This document shows positions 8,232 through 17,528 of a stretch of 64,000 bases of DNA, piece after piece. Location of the stretch: positions 3,620,001 to 3,684,000 of the forward strand of contig NZ_CP136910.1 in the NCBI RefSeq assembly GCF_033100115.1. Direction: 5' to 3'. Position 1 is the first letter of the stretch. Each line of letters opens with the position of its first letter. The notes beneath the pieces were generated by a model. It was given only the letters and a program-made list of their open reading frames with translations. It did no database searches and was not told the origin of the DNA. A program made the translations under genes and the position numbers. This stretch comes from Anaerocolumna sp. AGMB13020 (GTDB lineage: Bacteria > Bacillota > Clostridia > Lachnospirales > Lachnospiraceae).

Positions 8232-9191
8232 ATGGCAACAGCTGATCAAATTAAAAGTTTAGTAAAAGCTTATGTTGACAAAAATGATGATAAATTTAAG
8301 ACAGTTGTATTGCAAATTGCAGCCCACGAAGCAAAAATAGGTCATGATACCCTTGCGCGTGAATTAAAAATGCAAATGGATAAAATAGGAGTAAAAAAAG
8401 CGAGTGTTGTTCAATTAACACCGACCAATCCTATGCTTAATATGTCATTTCCAGGAAACGATATATCTGAATTAATTGTTTCAGACGAGATAAATGAAAA
8501 AATTCATAGAATTTTAAATGAGTATCGAAATAGAAATAAACTATATTCATACGGGTTGGTAAACAGGAGGAAGATTTTAATTGAAGGTAATCCAGGTACT
8601 GGTAAAACATTAACTGCTTCAGTCATTGCTTCAGATTTATCAATGCCATTATACACAGTACAATTGGATAAAATTATGACGAAGTTTATGGGTGAAACAA
8701 GTGTAAAACTTCGACAATTATTTGATAGCATTGAGGCTAATGTTGGTGTATATCTTTTTGATGAATTTGATGCAATCGGCGCTGATAGAAGCTTTGATAA
8801 TGAAGTTGGAGAAATGAGGAGAATCCTGAATTCATTTTTGCAATTTATAGAACAAGACTCCTCAGAAAGTATTATTATAGCAGCGACAAATAATCAAAAG
8901 CTTTTAGACCAGGCATTATTCAGAAGATTTGATGATGTTTTACATTATTCTTTACCAACTGAAGCTGAAATAAAACGATTATTTGAATATAAATTAATAT
9001 CTTTTGATAAGAAGTTTAGAATAAATCAGAAATTGCTTAATGCTGCAAATGGTTTATGTCATGCAGAAATTGTCAGAGTGTGTGATGATGCAATTAAAAA
9101 ATCTATTTTAGAAGATGAGGTTATTAGTCAACAAGGTTTGATTAACCTATTGAATGAAAGACATGCGATATATTCTTGTAAGGAGGCATAA
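8232..9191 (+). CDS. AAA+ ATPase paired with subtilase
   Basis: The product is 319 aa, started at the ATG 8232 that follows GGAGGTGA. About 110 N-terminal residues precede a classic AAA+ module like those of FtsH, spastin and Cdc48: Walker A GNPGTGKT (119-126), a pore-loop-like region around KFMGETS, Walker B YLFDEFDA (D177, E178), sensor 1 IIAATNN and arginine-finger region FRRFDD. It is cytosolic, with no membrane segment. The next gene, 5 bp on, encodes a subtilisin-like protease. Such AAA+/S8 pairs recur in bacterial accessory islands. The ATPase may remodel or present substrates to the protease, or keep it inactive. The defence role is inferred from the neighbourhood. Confidence 0.8.
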   Translation: MATADQIKSLVKAYVDKNDDKFKTVVLQIAAHEAKIGHDTLARELKMQMDKIGVKKASVVQLTPTNPMLNMSFPGNDISELIVSDEINEKIHRILNEYRNRNKLYSYGLVNRRKILIEGNPGTGKTLTASVIASDLSMPLYTVQLDKIMTKFMGETSVKLRQLFDSIEANVGVYLFDEFDAIGADRSFDNEVGEMRRILNSFLQFIEQDSSESIIIAATNNQKLLDQALFRRFDDVLHYSLPTEAEIKRLFEYKLISFDKKFRINQKLLNAANGLCHAEIVRVCDDAIKKSILEDEVISQQGLINLLNERHAIYSCKEA

Positions 9192-9196
9192 GGGAA

Positions 9197-11680
9197 ATGG
9201 CAGTAGACAAAAGAAACATTTTTTTGACAAATACAGTGGATGAAATGCCCTATGTATCTGGTTCACGACCAGGAAAAAAGAATTTTCCTATTCGTAATGT
9301 GTCTAGCCATTCTAATTTCATTCAAAATAAATTACAACAGTGTTATGCCAATGATTTATCACAAAAGCAAGTTGCAGCAATTAGATACAAAGAAGGAGTT
9401 TATCTTGAGTTTTCAAGTGCTCCGGAACATGATTTGGCAATTAAGAGTCTTGAAAATCGACAACAAGGTATTCGTTTACTTAATGTTAGAAAAGATGAAG
9501 AAACTAATACTATTAAAGCTACAGTATATATTCCTGGAGGAAAAGAAAGCTATTTTTTGAAAAAGGTAGAAGAATATGCTGATGAATTAAAACTTACACC
9601 GACGGGAAACCCAAAAAACAATGATTTAATAAGTAGTATTGAGGATGTTAGATTAGCTATTCTAGATTCGTTTTGGATAGGAGCTTTAGATACTATACCT
9701 ACGTCGCAACCTGAATGGTGCGAACTGTGGCTAAGGTATGATTGTGATAGGGATGATGAACAGTGGAATGCTTCCGAGGATGATATTACGCGAATTTGTA
9801 ATGAAAACCAAATAGCGATTGATAGTAAACATATTATTTTCCCTGAGCGAATTGTTAAAATGGTATATGCAAATTCTGAGCAGTTGAAACTTTTGATAGG
9901 AGCTTGTTCCTATATTACTGAGATGAGGCGAGCTCAAGAGGCTACTTCGTTTTTTGAAAGTTTAGCAAATAGTGAACAAAAAGAATGGGTGGATGAATTA
10001 TTAGCTCGCGTAACATATCAGAATTCAGGAGTTGCTATTTGTCTTTTAGATACGGGGGTTACTGCATCGCATCCATTATTGGATAAGGCTATGGATTTGA
10101 GTCATGTACAGAGTGTAAATTCAGCTTGGGGAAGTGGAGATCACCAAGGACATGGCACAGAAATGGCCGGTATATCTTTATTTTATGACGTAAAACATGC
10201 ATTGATATCAAACTCAACTATTAGTGTTTCTCATGAAATAGAGTCAGTAAAAATATTGCCTCCGGTAGGTGAAAATGTTCCAGAATTGTATGGAGCGATT
10301 ACTGAACAGGCAGTCTCATTGGCAGAAATAGCAAATCCAACTGCGAAAAGAGTTATATGCATGGCGGTTACATCTCCATGCTATAATACATTCGATGGAA
10401 GTCCTACTTCTTGGTCTGCATCAATTGATAATATTACATCTGGGGCTAATGAAGAAAATGAAAAGAGACTTTTTATTATTAGTGCAGGAAATGTGTATCC
10501 CGGTGAGTTTGGGGAAATCCCATATCCAGACGTCAATACTTTACATTGCGTGGAAAGTCCGGGTCAGTCTTGGAATGCCATAACAGTCGGGGCATATTCA
10601 GATGATATTCAAATAGATGATCCGTCATTTCGAGGGTTTCAGCCAGTAGCTCCAATAGGTGCAATTTCACCGTATAGTTCCACATCAGAAGTATGGGAGA
10701 GTAAATGGCCAATTAAGCCAGAGGTATTGTTTAATGGTGGTAATATGGCAACAAACGGAACCGACTTTAGTGAATGCCCAGATTTATCAATGCTTACTAC
10801 TAATTATAGACCCTTAAGTAAACAGTTTTCAACCATTTGGGGGACAAGCTCAGCAGCTGCGCAAGCATCATGGTTTTGTTCTAAATTATTGGAGGAGTAT
10901 CCTGATATTTGGCCAGAAACAGTAAGAGCATTGATGATTCATTCAGCGGAATGGACAGATACAATGAAACACCAATTTTGCATTGAAGATACAAAAACTA
11001 AAGGTCGTCATCGACTTTTGAGAACATGTGGTTATGGAATTCCAAATTTGTATAGGGCAATTCAATGCATTGAAAATAGCGTTAATATGGTTGCCCAAGG
11101 AGAGTTACAACCTTACGGGAAAAAGAGCATGAAAGATATGCACATACATACTTTGCCTTGGCCGAAAGAACTTCTTCGTGAATTAGGTGACGTACCAGTA
11201 AAAGTAAAAGTCACATTATCATATTACATTGAGCCAGGACCAGGAGAAGTTGGATGGAAGGATAAGTATCGCTATTCCTCATGCGGACTTCGTTTTGATA
11301 TGATTAATTCGGATGAAAGTTTAGACGATTTTAAAAAGCGTATTAACATTAAAATGCGTGGTGAAGATAAAACAGATAATGGGGATGGAACAAGTGGTAG
11401 TGATCGTTGGTTTTTAGGTTCTAAAAATCGTGATGTAGGATCAATACATTCTGATTTCTGTGAATTAAGTGCAGTTGAACTATGTGAATGTAACAGAATA
11501 GCTATTTACCCAGTAGTTGGATGGTGGAGAGAACGAGATTATTTGGGAAAATATGATAGTACCATTCGCTATTCGATGGTTATAACTATTTCAACACCAA
11601 AGGTAGACGTTGATTTTTATACTCCAATAATTACTGAAATAGGAAATGTAGTCGAAATTGATATACCTAGTAATTTCTAG
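9197..11680 (+). CDS. Cytoplasmic subtilisin-like (S8) serine protease
   Basis: The product is 827 aa, with AAGGAGG about 11 nt before the ATG. The catalytic triad of subtilases is complete: Asp285 in CLLDTGV, His319 in GHGTEMAG and Ser551 in WGTSSAAA. About 270 residues precede the protease domain, and about 190 follow that I do not recognise. There is no signal peptide or propeptide cleavage pattern, so unlike secreted subtilisins it should act inside the cell. It is translationally close to the AAA+ gene and is probably controlled by it. A cytoplasmic protease cutting a host or phage protein after triggering would fit an abortive-infection or toxin-like role. The substrate is unknown. Confidence 0.85.
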   Translation: MAVDKRNIFLTNTVDEMPYVSGSRPGKKNFPIRNVSSHSNFIQNKLQQCYANDLSQKQVAAIRYKEGVYLEFSSAPEHDLAIKSLENRQQGIRLLNVRKDEETNTIKATVYIPGGKESYFLKKVEEYADELKLTPTGNPKNNDLISSIEDVRLAILDSFWIGALDTIPTSQPEWCELWLRYDCDRDDEQWNASEDDITRICNENQIAIDSKHIIFPERIVKMVYANSEQLKLLIGACSYITEMRRAQEATSFFESLANSEQKEWVDELLARVTYQNSGVAICLLDTGVTASHPLLDKAMDLSHVQSVNSAWGSGDHQGHGTEMAGISLFYDVKHALISNSTISVSHEIESVKILPPVGENVPELYGAITEQAVSLAEIANPTAKRVICMAVTSPCYNTFDGSPTSWSASIDNITSGANEENEKRLFIISAGNVYPGEFGEIPYPDVNTLHCVESPGQSWNAITVGAYSDDIQIDDPSFRGFQPVAPIGAISPYSSTSEVWESKWPIKPEVLFNGGNMATNGTDFSECPDLSMLTTNYRPLSKQFSTIWGTSSAAAQASWFCSKLLEEYPDIWPETVRALMIHSAEWTDTMKHQFCIEDTKTKGRHRLLRTCGYGIPNLYRAIQCIENSVNMVAQGELQPYGKKSMKDMHIHTLPWPKELLRELGDVPVKVKVTLSYYIEPGPGEVGWKDKYRYSSCGLRFDMINSDESLDDFKKRINIKMRGEDKTDNGDGTSGSDRWFLGSKNRDVGSIHSDFCELSAVELCECNRIAIYPVVGWWRERDYLGKYDSTIRYSMVITISTPKVDVDFYTPIITEIGNVVEIDIPSNF

Positions 11681-11843
11681 TAATAAATATCGAATAAACG
11701 TAGTGATACCGCTATGATACCCAAAGCTTATTATACTCAAAATAATACATAGAATTCCCGGACTAAAAGCAATCAAATAGCAGTAAATATATCAAAAATA
11801 TTCGCATTAAAGCGAATGGTTAGGGAGTTTGAATAAAAAAATT

Positions 11844-11888
11844 AAAACGCTGCAATCCAATATTTATGAGGAGTGTAGCGTTTTTTTT
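11844..11888 (+). terminator. Intrinsic terminator after subtilase gene
   Basis: AAAACGCTGCA (11844-11854) pairs with TGTAGCGTTTT (11874-11884) through one G-U pair, and the T-run continues to 11888. The loop is 19 nt. Confidence 0.75.
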
Positions 11889-12169
11889 CATTATAATAAA
11901 ATAGTAGTGGTATTATTAAAGGTTGTACGGTATAATGACGTGCAAGTGCAGAAATAGTAAATTATATAGCTCTTAGATGAGCATATGAAATTAATGACTA
12001 AGCATTGATAGGCAATTATATATCTAAGTGCTACCAATATAAGACTGGAATTTATTGATGTGTTATTACCGGATATGCTAGATAGTAGTAAGTAGAAGTA
12101 TAAAGGAAATATAGTGTTAAAAAGATTTAATAAAATTGAATGTAAGAAATTATTTAGTAGGATATTCAA

Positions 12170-12197
12170 TTGGGAAACAAAAGACAAGTGTTATACT
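12170..12197 (+). promoter_or_regulatory. Probable promoter for GIY-YIG helicase/MazG unit
   Basis: TTGGGA (12170-12175), a 16-bp spacer and TATACT (12192-12197) predict a transcript start near 12204, just upstream of the GGAGTG ribosome site. This placement supports ATG 12226 as the start, because an upstream in-frame ATG at 12136 lies before the promoter. Confidence 0.6.
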
Positions 12198-12225
12198 ATG
12201 CCAATATAAATGGAGTGATTATCTA

Positions 12226-13998
12226 ATGAAGGATTTGAAATTAGAGCCTATTATTTACAAAATTGAAGATAATAATGTATCATTAGACAAGTTTGAACAG
12301 CAAATTAGGGAAACGAAAAATAAAAAAATTCAAGACGTTATTCTAGATTATCCTACAGTATATATACATAACTGGAAGAATGCTGATGACTATGAGGTAT
12401 ATATAGGAGAATCGAACAATGTTGTTCAGCGGTCAAAGCAACATTATGCATATGCAAAGAGAGAAGAAAACTGGCAGAATAGTTTGATAAAAAACAATGC
12501 TATTTTATATATTATTGGACACGAACATTTTAATAAATCACTTACACTTGATATAGAAAACCGATTAATGCTATATATGTTGAGCGTAGCTCGGATTAAG
12601 AAGATACACAATCAAAAACGTAATCCTCAAAATAAGTATTATACAGAAAATGAACTGGATAACATCTTTAGACAGGTATGGAGTAAACTTAGAAGAAGAG
12701 ATCCCTTACTATTTCCAACTGAGAGTTCAATTAAGGATTCAGCAGTATATAAAGCATCACCCTTACATAAGTTGACACCTGAGCAGGAAAGCGCAAAAGA
12801 ATCAATTATTCAGAAAGTTTTTAATTCTTTAGATAATAAAACCGAAAAGCAACTTATTTTTATTGAAGGAGAAGCAGGAACAGGAAAGACTGTGTTGAAT
12901 AGTAGCACCTTTTATGAGTTGTTTGAAAAAGCAGAAGAGCAGGAAATTTCACCCATACAATGTTGTTTGATGGTAAATCATGATGAGCAAGTTACAGTAT
13001 ATAAGCAAATTGCGCAAAAGCTTGGATTAACAGATAAATATGGTGAAGTTGTGTGCAAGCCGACACGTTTTATTAATATGCATACTGTTGAAAATCCTAT
13101 AGATGTAGCATTTATAGATGAAGCTCATCTTCTATTAACACAAGGAGATCAGTCATACAAAGGAGTTAATCAATTACAAGATATCATTGATAGAGCTAAG
13201 GTTACTGTTATAATGTTTGATGAAAATCAAGTTCTTACAACACAACAATTTTGGGAAGCGGAAATTTTAGAGAAATATAGAAGTATAGCGATAAAAGCAG
13301 GAAACTATATTGAGTTAAAAAGACAATTAAGAATGGATGCGGATAAGGAAACGATCGAATGGATAGACGAATTCACAAAAAATCAAAAATTAAATAGAAT
13401 ACCCCATGATACGAAAGGATATGAAATTAAGGTATTTGCGAATCCAGAAGACCTAGATATGGAGATTGAAAGAAAAGCAAATAATGAGAAAACTACACTA
13501 TCGAGGTTGGTTGCTACCTATGACTGGGAGTATAGCTCAACGCGAGCTCCTGAAGATAGATTAAAGAAATATTGGGAAGTACTTATTGGGAAATGGCATA
13601 AACCATGGAACTATGAGTTAGAAAAAGAACTGAATCGAACTGACAAGAGAAGTATAAAATCACTTTCTTGGGCGGAACAACCTCAAACAATCAAGGAAGT
13701 CGGATCGACATTTACAATTCAAGGCTTTGATTTGAATTACGTAGGAGTAATATTGGGACCGTCTGTAAGGTACAAAAATGGGAAAATTATTATGGATCCA
13801 GGAGAAAGTTATAATCATAAAGCAATAAGGAATAGAACGCTATCTGATGGTACTAAGAAAAAATTTGGTGAATTCTTAATACAAAATGAAGTACGTGTTC
13901 TTATGACACGTGGAGTTAAAGGGTTATATATTTACGCATGTGATGATAATTTAAGAAATGCATTACTTGAGATGAGTAATCATAGTGCTATCGAATAG
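12226..13998 (+). CDS. GIY-YIG nuclease fused to DUF2075 helicase
   Basis: The product is 590 aa from ATG 12226, with GGAGTG 8 nt upstream. The N-terminal GIY-YIG-type domain shows YIH (46-48), YIG (59-61), Arg69 in VVQRSKQH and Glu111 in LDIENRL, the expected catalytic set. A DUF2075 (Schlafen-like) P-loop motor follows, with Walker A GEAGTGKT near 215-222, an acidic AFIDEAHLL Walker B and a late Q-rich motif (TFTIQGFDLNYVGV). This arrangement is known in Firmicutes and is usually annotated as a DUF2075 protein. Together it predicts a nuclease-helicase acting on nucleic acid. A MazG-like gene follows by 16 bp. A defence role is likely but unproven. Confidence 0.8.
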   Translation: MKDLKLEPIIYKIEDNNVSLDKFEQQIRETKNKKIQDVILDYPTVYIHNWKNADDYEVYIGESNNVVQRSKQHYAYAKREENWQNSLIKNNAILYIIGHEHFNKSLTLDIENRLMLYMLSVARIKKIHNQKRNPQNKYYTENELDNIFRQVWSKLRRRDPLLFPTESSIKDSAVYKASPLHKLTPEQESAKESIIQKVFNSLDNKTEKQLIFIEGEAGTGKTVLNSSTFYELFEKAEEQEISPIQCCLMVNHDEQVTVYKQIAQKLGLTDKYGEVVCKPTRFINMHTVENPIDVAFIDEAHLLLTQGDQSYKGVNQLQDIIDRAKVTVIMFDENQVLTTQQFWEAEILEKYRSIAIKAGNYIELKRQLRMDADKETIEWIDEFTKNQKLNRIPHDTKGYEIKVFANPEDLDMEIERKANNEKTTLSRLVATYDWEYSSTRAPEDRLKKYWEVLIGKWHKPWNYELEKELNRTDKRSIKSLSWAEQPQTIKEVGSTFTIQGFDLNYVGVILGPSVRYKNGKIIMDPGESYNHKAIRNRTLSDGTKKKFGEFLIQNEVRVLMTRGVKGLYIYACDDNLRNALLEMSNHSAIE

Positions 13999-14014
13999 AG
14001 GAAGGAAAAGTTAA

Positions 14015-14377
14015 ATGGATCAAAAGAAAACAGTTAGTGAATTGAAACATATTGTTCAGTGCTTTTGTGAAGAAAGAGACTGGGATCAATTTCATAATCC
14101 CAAAGATCTAGCAATCGGTATTTCTACTGAAGCAAATGAATTGTTGGATATATTTCGTTTTAAGACTGATGAACAAATGAAACAGATTTTTTTGGATACT
14201 CAGAGGCGTGAACATGTCGAAGAAGAAATTGCTGACACTTTATTTTTTATTTTGCGTTTTGCACAGATGAACCATATTGATTTGTCAAAAGCTATAGTTG
14301 ATAAGATAGAAAAAAATTCAAAGAAATATCCGGTTGAAGAGGTAAAAGGGAAAAATAATAAATATAACGAGAGGTAG
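14015..14377 (+). CDS. MazG-like nucleotide pyrophosphohydrolase
   Basis: This 120-residue all-alpha NTP pyrophosphatase is of MazG/RS21-C6 type. The metal-binding pattern is visible: ExxE at E39-E42 (STEANELLD) and ExxD at E71-D74 (EEIADTLFF), separated by the expected helical span. Such enzymes convert NTPs or dNTPs to the monophosphate and pyrophosphate, for house-cleaning or to starve phage replication. A GGAAGG ribosome site and the 16-bp gap place it in one unit with the GIY-YIG/DUF2075 helicase, and this partnership suggests joint action on nucleic acid and nucleotide pools. Which nucleotide it prefers cannot be read from sequence. Confidence 0.8.
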   Translation: MDQKKTVSELKHIVQCFCEERDWDQFHNPKDLAIGISTEANELLDIFRFKTDEQMKQIFLDTQRREHVEEEIADTLFFILRFAQMNHIDLSKAIVDKIEKNSKKYPVEEVKGKNNKYNER

Positions 14378-14570
14378 TTTTAACGTTATATAAGTAATTA
14401 AAGGACTTAATGCTTACAAGATTTCTGAATAGGCCAATAATCTTATAGGAGAGTTGTAAGGTAGATAGATTTTAGATGGATAAAAGGATACATTCCCATT
14501 GCATCTAAATACACCTAATGCAATGATTTGTCCCTGAATTCTTGCTATATTAGTAACAGGAGGTGAGGTT

Positions 14571-15758
14571 ATGGATTGGCAGAAGTGTATGAACCAAGCA
14601 CTTGATTATATAGAAAATAATCTATCTGGAGATATTGACTATTATGCAACAGCAAAAATACTGAACTGTTCAGAGTGGGAATTTCGCCGAATATTTTCTT
14701 TCTTAGCACAGATTCCATTGTCCGAATACATCCGCCGCAGGCGATTATCAGTAGCGGCAGAAGATATCAAAAAAGGTGAAAAAATTATAGATGTAGCTAT
14801 GCGCTATGGATATGATTCTCAAGCTGCTTTTTCAAGAGCCTTCAGTCGGTTTCACGGAGCAGCACCTTCTTTGGCTCGAGACGAAGGGGTAGCACTGAAA
14901 ACATTTCCACGCCTGACCTTCAAGCTAATATTAATGGAGGGGATTGGTATGAAAAAGAATCCTAATCACAGAACAAATATTATAGGAGCTGGTGAAGTAG
15001 GATATGCCATTACGCTTGAAATGGACAAGGAGAATATTCATAAAACCAATGGTTCTTTTTGGGACACAAAAGGAAATGAGGTAATAGGTACAACGGCACT
15101 TCCTATGTATGGAGCATTTGTCTCGGAGGAGAAGTGTCATCTCTTTGGGGATGTTTCAGGAAAAAAGTTATTAGAAATAGGCTGTGGAACCGGGCATTCA
15201 CTGCAATACCATGGGGACCATAATGCTTTAGAGTTATGGGGAATAGACATTTCTGAGAATCAGATAGATAAGGCGGAGCAGTATTTATTATCCTGTGGTT
15301 ATTCAGCAAAATTAATCTGCTCTCCCATGGAAGAAGAATGTGGAATACCAGTTAATTATTTTGACTATGTATATTCGGTTTATGGTGTGGGCTGGGCTAC
15401 TGATCTTGAAGGTACTTTAACCAGGATTGCATCTTACCTGAAAAAAGACGGCGTATTTATTTTTAGCTGGTCTCACCCTATACATAAATGCGTTGCCAGC
15501 GAAAATGATTCGCTTATCTTTAAAAAAAGCTATTTCGATGAATCCTGGTATTCTGTAGCTTTGGATGGAGGTGCGATTTCTTTATCGGATCTTAAACTAT
15601 CAACTTATATCAATACATTAACAAAAGCAGGTTTTCTCATAGAACAAATGGTTGAGGAATCTGATGATGAGATTATCCAGTTATATAAGGATAGTGACTT
15701 TGCAAAAAAAGCAAAAATGCTGCCAGTAACATTTGTAATCAAAGCAAGGAAATTATAG
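14571..15758 (+). CDS. AraC-type HTH fused to SAM-dependent methyltransferase
   Basis: The product is 395 aa, starting at ATG 14571 after AGGAGGTGAGG. Residues 1-105 are an AraC/XylS double HTH (WEFRRIFSF, then VAMRYGYDSQAAFSRAFSRFHG). Residues 110-126 resemble the short linker seen before effector domains in AraC regulators (RLTFKLIL). A class I methyltransferase follows, with SAM motif I LLEIGCGTG near residue 200, acidic LWGID and post-motif FDYVYSVYGVG. In most AraC proteins of this layout a GyrI-like effector domain sits here instead. The gene stands alone. The substrate and target promoters are unknown. A ribosome site inside the gene could also produce the methyltransferase separately. 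Confidence 0.8.
   Translation: MDWQKCMNQALDYIENNLSGDIDYYATAKILNCSEWEFRRIFSFLAQIPLSEYIRRRRLSVAAEDIKKGEKIIDVAMRYGYDSQAAFSRAFSRFHGAAPSLARDEGVALKTFPRLTFKLILMEGIGMKKNPNHRTNIIGAGEVGYAITLEMDKENIHKTNGSFWDTKGNEVIGTTALPMYGAFVSEEKCHLFGDVSGKKLLEIGCGTGHSLQYHGDHNALELWGIDISENQIDKAEQYLLSCGYSAKLICSPMEEECGIPVNYFDYVYSVYGVGWATDLEGTLTRIASYLKKDGVFIFSWSHPIHKCVASENDSLIFKKSYFDESWYSVALDGGAISLSDLKLSTYINTLTKAGFLIEQMVEESDDEIIQLYKDSDFAKKAKMLPVTFVIKARKL
14936..14951 (+). promoter_or_regulatory. Internal ribosome site and in-frame ATG
   Basis: GGAGGGG (14936-14942) lies 6 nt before an in-frame ATG (14949-14951, Met127 of the fusion). Initiation here would give a 269-residue stand-alone methyltransferase without the HTH. 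Confidence 0.5.
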
Positions 15759-15885
15759 TGAAATACAATCGTTAATTAATGCTTGTTATAGTTGATCAAG
15801 AGGCAGATTTTAATGCTTCGTATTTAAAAATTTCCAATTGGAATATTATGTGGTTAGAAATCGTTATGAGAAATAGTAAATAAAG

Positions 15886-15930
15886 AATAATTCCCTCCTA
15901 ATCTAACAAGTTAGGAGGGAATTATTTTGT
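15886..15930. terminator. Strong bidirectional terminator
   Basis: A perfect 16-bp stem is formed by 15886-15901 (starting AATAATTCCCTCC) and 15911-15926 with a 9-nt loop. The ends are A-rich on one side and T-rich on the other, so it can stop both the rightward methyltransferase gene and the leftward XRE gene that converge here. Confidence 0.85.
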
Positions 15931-16026
15931 AAATGAATACCACTGTTTCACTATCTCTTGCCGTTAATTCTTATCTTTATCTTGTATATTAGAAGCTTAG
16001 CCTATTATACTCAATTTATAATATAT

Positions 16027-16611
16027 TTATAGGAACGCTTTTAATATCCAAAGTAAGAGAAGAGAAATGAACAGAGTTAACAAAGCGCTTCCTAACATTA
16101 ATAAAATTTGTTGATATGGACGTTTACCAATTTCTTGATTTTTTTCGATTTCATCTAATCGTTTACCTTCCGTAAATGCTACAATTTCCTTATAGGTCTG
16201 AACATTATTTTGTTTCTTGAATCTTTCTACTTTAAGTGCATAGATAAATGTTATGATAAATAAAATGATTGAAATAATAAAACCATAAATATCAAAAAAT
16301 ATTGTAAGTGGAACAATTGAAAATATGGTTACAATCAAAAGTATGGTGAAAATACTACCATTGTGATTGAACTTGTGAAGTTCGGATTCTTTAATTTCTT
16401 CTTTCATAATGTCGATATCTCCTTTAATTAGTTGATCAAGAGATATATTAAATAATGAACTAAGCAACAAAAGACTATGTATATCAGGATAGTTTTTGCT
16501 GTTTTCCCAATTAGAAATGGTTTGTCTGGTAACAAAGACTTTTTCAGCTAATTCTTCCTGGGATAAATTCATTTTTGCACGATATTTTTTTATCTGAGTG
16601 TTAAGTTCCAT
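16027..16611 (-). CDS. XRE-family regulator with membrane-spanning C-terminus
   Basis: The product is 194 aa, with GGAGG upstream of the ATG on the minus strand. Residues 1-65 form a Cro/CI-type HTH (LSQEELAEKVFVTRQTISNWE). After a charged linker come two adjacent hydrophobic segments (about 88-106 and 108-124) and a third at the C-terminus (about 172-192), so the protein is probably anchored in the membrane with the HTH inside the cell. This layout is common in Firmicutes, often without a known signal. It converges with the methyltransferase gene and has no close partner on its own strand. No function beyond DNA binding can be assigned. Confidence 0.8.
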   Translation of the reverse strand: MELNTQIKKYRAKMNLSQEELAEKVFVTRQTISNWENSKNYPDIHSLLLLSSLFNISLDQLIKGDIDIMKEEIKESELHKFNHNGSIFTILLIVTIFSIVPLTIFFDIYGFIISIILFIITFIYALKVERFKKQNNVQTYKEIVAFTEGKRLDEIEKNQEIGKRPYQQILLMLGSALLTLFISLLLLWILKAFL

Positions 16612-17057
16612 TGAACTATGCCTCCTTTCTATATTGTTGCTCTCTTGACCTGAACCAATAATAAGACATAAAATGAATTACTTCTATCAAATGGATTTTC
16701 CATTATCATAAATAGCAAGTAAAAAGTATTTGACATGTTGATTTTACTAGTTAAATTCAAGACCTTTGTTTGGCTTTCGATTTTGCTTTCTATTTTATAG
16801 CTCAAGCACTTTAATCATAGACTTGTAAAAATTTACTTCAATGCTACTAAAAAATGTTCAAACAGTTATAATTATAATGTGAAGTGAATTGGTTTTAACT
16901 AAATATATTATGATAATTTCGGTTTGTAAAGAGAGAATTATTATTTGACTGGCATTATAGGAAACAAAGAAAATCTATGATAAAATAATGGTAGCTAAAA
17001 TGTAAAACTAAAAACAACTTATTATAGATGTTATATTGAATTTAGGAGAGTGTATGA
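16612..17057. other. Divergent intergenic region
   Basis: This 446-bp AT-rich stretch lies between the leftward XRE gene and the rightward VOC gene and must hold both promoters. I see no distinct repeat, RNA or gene in it. Confidence 0.5.
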
Positions 17058-17528
17058 ATGAAGCTTAAAAATATTCTATTTGTCGTTCATGATATTGAAA
17101 AATCCAAAGAATTCTATCGGAGTTTATTTGGCTTAGAGGTAGTTTCTGACTTTGGCGAAAATGTAATCTTAACAGAAGGTCTTGTGTTACAGGAAAAGAA
17201 ATTATGGGAAAGTTTCATCGAAAAGGGTGCAACAATGGGTGGTAATGACGCAGAACTGTATTTTGAGGAAAATAATATTGATGGTTTTCTAAATCTGTTA
17301 GAGAACAGTAAGTTTTCTGTAGAATATCTGAACAAATGCATAGAACACGATTGGGGACAGAGAGTAATACGCATTTATGATCCGGACAAGCATGTTATTG
17401 AGGTAGGAGAGACTATGGAGTATGTCGCGCGGAGGTTTCTAAAGTCTGGAATGACCGTTAAGGAGGTCACTGTAAAAACAAGAATGCCTTATTCTCAAGT
17501 AGAGTTGATAGCACAAAGTCAACTGTGA
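17058..17528 (+). CDS. VOC (glyoxalase/bleomycin-resistance) superfamily protein
   Basis: The product is 156 aa with an AGGAG ribosome site. The N-terminal VOC repeat is clear (LFVVHDIEKSKEFYRSLFGLEVV), followed by a second half with VIRIYDPDKHVIEVGE, where the final Glu is a usual metal ligand. The length fits a single-chain, two-repeat VOC protein with a short helical C-terminal extension. Members include glyoxalases, dioxygenases and antibiotic-binding proteins, and sequence alone does not say which this is. The gene is isolated, with long AT-rich flanks on both sides. Confidence 0.75.
   Translation: MKLKNILFVVHDIEKSKEFYRSLFGLEVVSDFGENVILTEGLVLQEKKLWESFIEKGATMGGNDAELYFEENNIDGFLNLLENSKFSVEYLNKCIEHDWGQRVIRIYDPDKHVIEVGETMEYVARRFLKSGMTVKEVTVKTRMPYSQVELIAQSQL

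Larger units (their letters stand above)
11681..12225 (+). other. Intergenic region with terminator and promoter
   Basis: The stretch is AT-rich with no convincing gene. It carries a terminator at 11844-11888, which closes the AAA+/subtilase unit, and a promoter at 12170-12197 for the next unit. Between them (11890-12165) I see nothing that I can assign. Confidence 0.6.

Noticed and set aside
12136..12225. N-terminal 30-codon extension of the GIY-YIG protein
   Set aside because: The predicted promoter and ribosome site lie inside this extension, so translation should begin at 12226.
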